Shown here: positions 59,001 through 64,000 of the stretch, piece after piece
How the letters are laid out: the number at the start of each line of letters is the position of its first letter
Numbering within the stretch: the first letter of the stretch is position 1
Source of the DNA: Asterella californica
Taxonomy: Eukaryota > Streptophyta > Marchantiopsida > Marchantiales > Aytoniaceae
Direction: 5' to 3'
Assembly: GCA_036924285.1 (NCBI GenBank)
Contig: JAYKYS010000001.1
Span: forward strand, 43,461,501-43,525,500
Length of the DNA: 64,000 bases
Made by a program: the position numbers and the translations under genes
The notes under the pieces: generated by a model
The model's input: only the letters and a program-made list of their open reading frames with translations
What the model was told of the DNA's origin: nothing
Database searches by the model: none

Positions 59001-60702
59001 CCGGATGAGCCATTGATCACCCGAGCTGTGCAGAAGACCGCTTTTGCAACACCATGGAGTCTTCCGAAGACTCCAGAAGACGAAGGTTGGATGGATACTC
59101 CTACTGCGATGCAAGGAAGCGCAGTAAAGAGGACCGTTTCTGCCATGGGGAGAGATCTTCCACCCCGAAAGATGAGAAGAGTAGCATCTTCCCGTGCACA
59201 AAAATAGAAGACCATAGTGGTGGAAGAGGCATCCTTGCCTCGGGAAGATAAGGTCGACACCTCTGATCGGATTGTGGAGATGAACCTGTCTTCTGCGGGA
59301 AGAAGACTGGAAGAGTTCAGCGCCTTCTTCCACTCAGAGATCCAGCCCGCTATGGAGTTGCTGGAGAAGAAGGCGAAGGCTCAAGAGAAGTCATTACAGC
59401 CTGGATTCGGTCTGCGCACCCTGATGCGGCAGGAAGAAGACCAGAAGAAGATAGAAGCGCTTGAAGCCAACCTCCGCACCACGGAGAAGCTTGCAACGAA
59501 GTACAAGGTGGAAGCAGCCGCTTCTGTCAAGAAGTTAGCGCAGCTGAGGAAGAGCAACCAGGAGTTGCAGGTGCGTTTACAGCAGCGTGACTAGGAGGTT
59601 ATGCGAGTGCGGGGTAAGATCACCGCCCTTGCAGAGAAGAAGACGACATGGAGGACACTACGGGAAGCCGTAGAAGCGCAGCCGAGAAGACGCAGCGGGA
59701 AGCAGCCGAGAAGACGCAGCGGGAAGCAGCGGAAGCTCGTGCGCAGGAGATGCTAGCTCAGTCGGTGGAAGCGCTTCGGAAGAAGTTCAACCTCACCGCG
59801 GGTAGGAAGCTTCTTACCTTAGCTAGAGAATGGGACGACGAGTCCAAGACGATGTTGGTAGAGTGCAAGGAGAGCATGTTCAGGTACTTGGATCGGCAGA
59901 TAGAGGGAGTGAAGACACTCTATGGTCTTCTTTTGATTCCGCCACCCGCAACTGCATCTTCCCAAGCTCCAGCACCATCGACCGGATCAGACTTGGAGAA
60001 GGAGGAGTTTGACCTCGCTGTACACTTGGTAGTGACAGCGTTAGAAGCCGAGAAGACTCCGAAAGAAGCCTCGGAAGACAGGAAGAAGAGTTGTCTTCCC
60101 AAGTATTCCGAGTGGAGGAAGCGACTTCTCCGGACCCCTATGAGGTCACCATGGCTCCCAGTGTCGAACTAGTGTATCAAAAGAGCGAGGAAGCACAAGT
60201 CGACTCAGCTTCCCATAAGACGCTCCCGTCTTCCGAAGCAGAAGCAGAAGCCGAAGCAGCAGCAGCAGAGCCAGCGACGAATGTCGAGGAGGAAGCCATC
60301 TCAGTGACACCCGAGGTAATTACAAGGCTTCCCAGCTTATCAGAAGCCGAGTTAGGAGTTCAAGTAGGAGTAGATCCAATGGAGATTGCATCCGAGAAAT
60401 TAGAGTAGGTAGCAAAGCGCAGAAGACAAGTTGACTTGTCCAAACTTAGTAGGAACCGAACATGCTATCTTAGGAGGTGACAGTTTAGTGTAATATTAGA
60501 TAGGTGACCATGTGGCAGAGTAGGCAGCGTAGGAGTAATAAGGTGGATGGCTAATTAGGAAGGGGAACCGCTTGCATGTGGGGTGGCAGCCTTCTGACAG
60601 CGCCCATCTCTCCCTGGTTGTAATTGAGGGTTGGAGGGGAACTTCCCCTACGCCTCAAGGTAGATGCATAAGTAGGATCATAGTGCAGATTTTCGAGACG
60701 CA
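56076..60702 (+). mobile_element. GAAGAC-rich retroelement-like block, first part
   Basis: The block begins TGTGGTGCCC and ends GAGACGCA, giving TG...CA limits. It is saturated with GAAGAC and GTCTTC; 56221-56340 alone holds about nine. A leader of about 2 kb (56076-58097) resembles an LTR plus untranslated region and is followed by a gag-like reading frame. No pol and no second copy of the leader are present, so it is a non-autonomous or deleted element. Confidence 0.6.
58098..60408 (+). pseudogene. Gag-like protein of the GAAGAC-rich element, broken
   Basis: The frame starts MSMHPRGLVLPAAELVEA at 58098 and stays in one phase to 59594, interrupted by stops at 58314, 58614, 58902, 59205 and 59592. 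It then shifts phase near 59650 and again near 60100. It has a Trp-rich first domain (LGLDFFWWDWN, ILPMISGKWHVLG, LFLHLFPKG, VEFLEAIWEG), an acidic Ser/Pro linker, and a coiled coil (about 59217-59900) with a duplicated AEKTQREA unit. An Ala/Glu-rich tail follows. From memory, the first domain resembles predicted Marchantia transposon-related proteins with the same KWHV and FVEAIWEG motifs; unverified. Confidence 0.6.
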
Positions 60703-60705
60703 TAT

Positions 60706-61480
60706 ACCTTACTGTGAGTAGGAACTCCTATGAAGTAATGAGAGGGTATTCTTGCTGGAATGTGTCTAGCTAATGTTATCCTACATGCAAAGATGATGTA
60801 CCGATATATCCATTGATCTAGTCACTTCTTGGTTTTGCTAAGTAGATACTCTTGTTCTTGGCTTGGAAGAATTTCATTGTCAATTAGGAATCTCGAATAC
60901 CTCACTATTTCTCCAGATCGTGCTATCCTGCATTCGCTATTGGTTAGTCATTCTGGAGTCTCTTGTGTAGAGAGTTGTATCACAGTCAATTTTTGCACGT
61001 TTAGCTTTGCCCTCGATATCTTCTCGTACATCATTACTACTTCTTTTATCATCTCAAAGTTTTCCTTATCTACCTTCAGCTATATGACTGAGTCACCAGC
61101 GAAGAGCTGAAACATTAACGAGCTTCCTTTGGTCATCTTCACACTTTCCATCCACCATTCTCTCTAATAGTTGGAGAGTATCTCCATTAACGGAGTTGTT
61201 GCTATAGTGAATAGTAAGGGTGCCAACTTGCACTCTTGTCTTACTCATCTCTCTAGTGGTATTTCTTCAATGAATCTCTCATGAGAAACTGTTCTTTCGA
61301 TTAAATCTCTTGTCTTGTGTAGGATGCTTTCTTCCATCCTTATAGCTTTCATCGTCACCCACATATATGTGTGATTAATCTTGTCATAGGTTTTTTCAAA
61401 GTTGAGTTTCAGAAATAGAGACGATTGCTTCTTCTTTTTTGTCCACTCCCTTCTTAGTTTGAAAGCTGTAGTGTCGCAGG
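60706..61480 (-). pseudogene. L1-type LINE ORF2, middle RT part, inverted
   Basis: On the minus strand the reading runs LFLKLNFEKTYDKINHTYMW, VRQECKLAPLLFTIAT, LMFQLFAGDS at about 61090 (the catalytic FADD is now FAGD), YEKISRAKLNVQK, IVRYSRFLIDNE, YLLSKTKK and ITLARHIPARIPSHYFIGVP. It begins just where the plus-strand 5' part stops and ends just where the plus-strand 3' part starts. It therefore fits as the missing middle of the same LINE copy. Confidence 0.85.
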
Positions 61481-62735
61481 ATTACTCCTTTTGCCCATTT
61501 AGTATACAAGATATCGTTCCCACAGAGGATTTGCACAAGTAACGCTGCTCTAAGTTCTAAGATCTGTTCAAACACACAAACACACGGGTTTTGTCTAGAA
61601 ATCTCATCTTCTCACAAAACCACACGGCTTCCAGACCCTCCAAAAGGTGCTCTGGACCTAAACAAACAACTACTAACTAAAATATCACACAACTATTCAC
61701 AGAGAAGCTCGGGAAGACGCTTCGTGCTTCCAGGTCACTTCTTCCGGTCTTCTCAGTACCATCTTCCCAAAGCAATTCTCGGCTTCTAGGGGTTCGACTC
61801 GGCTTCTCACACCTCCAGAAGACTGCTCCTACTTCGTAGAAGTCGACTAGCAACGGCTGTTACACTTTACTCTCTCACACATTCCAACGGGTTAGATTAA
61901 TCACAGGGTGTATGCCCCATGTAGCGTTCCTAGGCTTCTGCCTACGGAAACGATCTTCTTGCAACACTACAACGACATTCACCTTCACGGAAGCTCAATA
62001 GAAGTCTCGGAAGCTCACTAGAAGAAGGTAAGAAGATGGGGAAGATGAGGAAGAAGGGAAAATCCAAACAAGAGAAAAACAAGATAAGAACAAGAAATTA
62101 AGATTCCGATAGGCTTCTAGTCCGGATCCTGACTAACAAGTCATCCCTGCTTGTAATAGTTTGGGGAGGAAGACAACAAACGTGCGTACAGTTGCACCGT
62201 CTTCTACTTGAGGATGTCGTCTTCTGCTGTGAGAAGAAGACTTCTTTCTTCTTCTCTCGCTGCTCTGACTACTTTGTCTTCTGGGATCCCTTACCCAGAA
62301 GATCGTCCGTATGTGGATCCGAAGTGCTCCACTGGACGAGCCAAGCTGCGAATCTGCACAACTGCTGACAGTCACCGCCACTCAAGAAGAACGCTTCCAA
62401 TGCACAATCGGGAGTGAATTCAAGGAAATCCACCACCCAGAAGACACAGACAAAGCTTCTGCACTCAAATCAGCAATCCATTCCCGAGAAGAAGGCACAT
62501 TGATGTTGGGAAGCTCACTCTCTCTACTTTCTGCTCCTACTCCTCGACACACCAGTCTAGCCAATAAGACTACACGAGGATGTCATTCTCTGCTCCTAAA
62601 TTGTCCACTACCTCCATCTACATCTTCGAACCACTACTGGCAACGAACATGCAAACCCCTCCGGTGTAATCCCAATCTATTCGTATGTCTCTAACATCGG
62701 GTGTAGTGTACACTGTGCGGAATGTAACACCAACA
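61481..62735 (-). mobile_element. GAAGAC-rich LTR-like block, second part
   Basis: On the minus strand it starts TGTTGGTGTTACATTCCGC and ends CGACACTACA, so it has TG...CA ends and is about 1255 bp. TCCTCTGTGGGAACGATATC near the end is typical of sequence at the end of plant LTRs. GAAGAC/GTCTTC is frequent, as in 56076-60702. The flanking pentamers (AAAGC, GGGAG) do not match, as expected after a rearrangement. Confidence 0.55.
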
Positions 62736-64000
62736 GGGAGATGACGAAAAGTCTAGAAAGGAGCTATAAGGAGTTTGTGTAGGGTTTCCAACTAGAAAGG
62801 AAAACCTAAATACCACTAGTAGCATGACACGAATTAGGAGAAAGAAAAACGCAAGGAGCTCTAAATCTATAATCCTTCGACACTCAAAGTAAGATACAAA
62901 GTCTGAAACCTTTACTAAGGATCATGGAATGATAGTAGAAGGACTAGAACAAAATTGTAGATGCTATGACAAAGGAGGCAAAAAACGAAAAAGAGAGACA
63001 ACATGATAGAAGGAGAGACCACAACGAAACTCTTCATGACAAATACAATCAAGAAAATAACCAACATGGCCACCTATAATACACTAGTAGCGGCTTGGAG
63101 GGGGGTCAAAGGAATGGCACAACTAGACAAGGAGAAAGCAATGTTCTCTCTAACATGTCAAGCATAGAAAGTAATAGAGCTAGCATATGCACAAGGATGG
63201 AGCACACATTATAAGTAAAACATACGATGAAAGTATGCTAGAAGGAGAAAATCACCACAATAACCCAACTAGCGGAGAGGATAATGCAATGAAGAAACGG
63301 AGAGGAAGTCCAAGAGTGGATGGAAAGCTTGAAATTAGGAGGAGAAGTTGAGCAGCTACACAAGCTTGAAGGATGGCATTGGCTGCATAAAGACACAATG
63401 TGGGAAGGATCGAGACAACCTACTCATGTACTGAAAAACAAGTGATAAGCGTTTAAAATAATTGGGAGAAAATGAACAAGAGATGGAGTCTTGCTGATAC
63501 TGATGTTAAATGGAAACGAAGATGGAACAGCATGTGGAAATCGCAGCAGCCAGAGTGCAACGAAATATTCTGGTAGAGAGTTCTGCACAAAGGAATGCCA
63601 ATAGGAGAAAGATTAGCCAAAATAGGAGTGTGCGAGAGAGTTTACACGAGATGCTGAAGGGAGAAAGAGACTACATAGCATATACTCGTCGAATGCATTC
63701 TCACAAAAATGTAATGAGAGGGATGAGGCTACATTATGAGAGAATCCAAAGAGCAGAATGTCAAGGACAGCAACATAATTCAGTGAGAGACGAGATCAAA
63801 CAGAAGTTGAAGACAACAACCAACATATGGATGATGAAAATCGATAAGACAATTTGGTTAGAAAGAAATCACAAGCAATTTAAAGACACAGAAAAGAGGA
63901 TACCAATCTTGGTGACGATAATGTAGATAGTTAGAATCATCAAAGAACAAGCGAATGGAGTTAGAATTTAGAAAAGGATAGGGCAATCGAACAAGCTAGG
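62736..64000 (+). pseudogene. L1-type LINE ORF2, 3' part with zf-RVT domain
   Basis: EMTKSLERSYKEFV at 62738 opens the thumb/linker region, followed by decayed sequence. At 63474 the RT zinc-binding (zf-RVT) domain reads NKRWSLADTDVKWKRRWN, NEIFW.RVLHKGMPIGER and CERVYTRC......HILVEC. The tail has TTNIWMMKIDKTIWLERN, typical of LINE C-termini. Several stops are present. The element runs off the right edge of the window. Confidence 0.82.

Overview
The window reads as repeat-dominated land-plant nuclear DNA: AT-rich, gene-poor and full of LTR retrotransposons, LINEs and small inverted-repeat elements in different states of decay. Two element families point to a bryophyte, and a Marchantia-type liverwort is my best guess. 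One is a Gypsy polyprotein of the Tcn1-like type known from fungi, mosses and lycophytes. The other is a gag-like protein that resembles, from memory and unverified, proteins predicted in Marchantia. No rRNA, CRISPR or prokaryote-style operon is visible.

Layout. 0-2.5 kb: a C-terminal retroelement fragment with a PD-(D/E)XK-like domain and a 0.37-kb inverted-repeat element. 3-7.8 kb: an unclassified region whose minus strand carries many broken hydrophilic reading frames, studded with an 18-bp palindrome and holding a 72-bp tandem array. 10.2-10.8 kb: the first likely host gene (A). 12.4-14.6 kb: a broken hAT transposase. 15.0-19.4 kb: a broken Copia element on the minus strand. 19.5-28.3 kb: Gypsy material, with an LTR and gag start on the plus strand, a 680-bp tandem duplication, then an LTR and most of pol on the minus strand, split by a solo LTR. 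28.4-41 kb: AT-rich non-coding DNA with scattered two-hairpin elements. 41.1-41.6 kb: the second host gene (B), a paralogue of A. 44-49.6 kb: small non-autonomous elements, including a 1.37-kb element with TIRs of about 80 bp, a 10-bp target duplication and an apparent captured exon. 51.1-54.8 kb: a second Gypsy element followed by an inverted LTR pair. 54.9-64 kb: an L1-type LINE whose middle part lies inverted between two blocks saturated with the hexamer GAAGAC/GTCTTC.

Only genes A and B look like intact host genes. They share three or four conserved blocks and lie on the same strand 31 kb apart, which suggests an old duplication separated by transposon growth. I do not recognise their function. 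Nearly all other coding-like sequence is mobile-element debris with stops and frameshifts. The most unusual signals are the AGTGATACATGTATCACT palindrome family with its 72-bp array, the GAAGAC-saturated element, the two-hairpin family and the A/B gene pair. Boundaries come from reading by eye. Identity levels and family names need alignment and profile searches.
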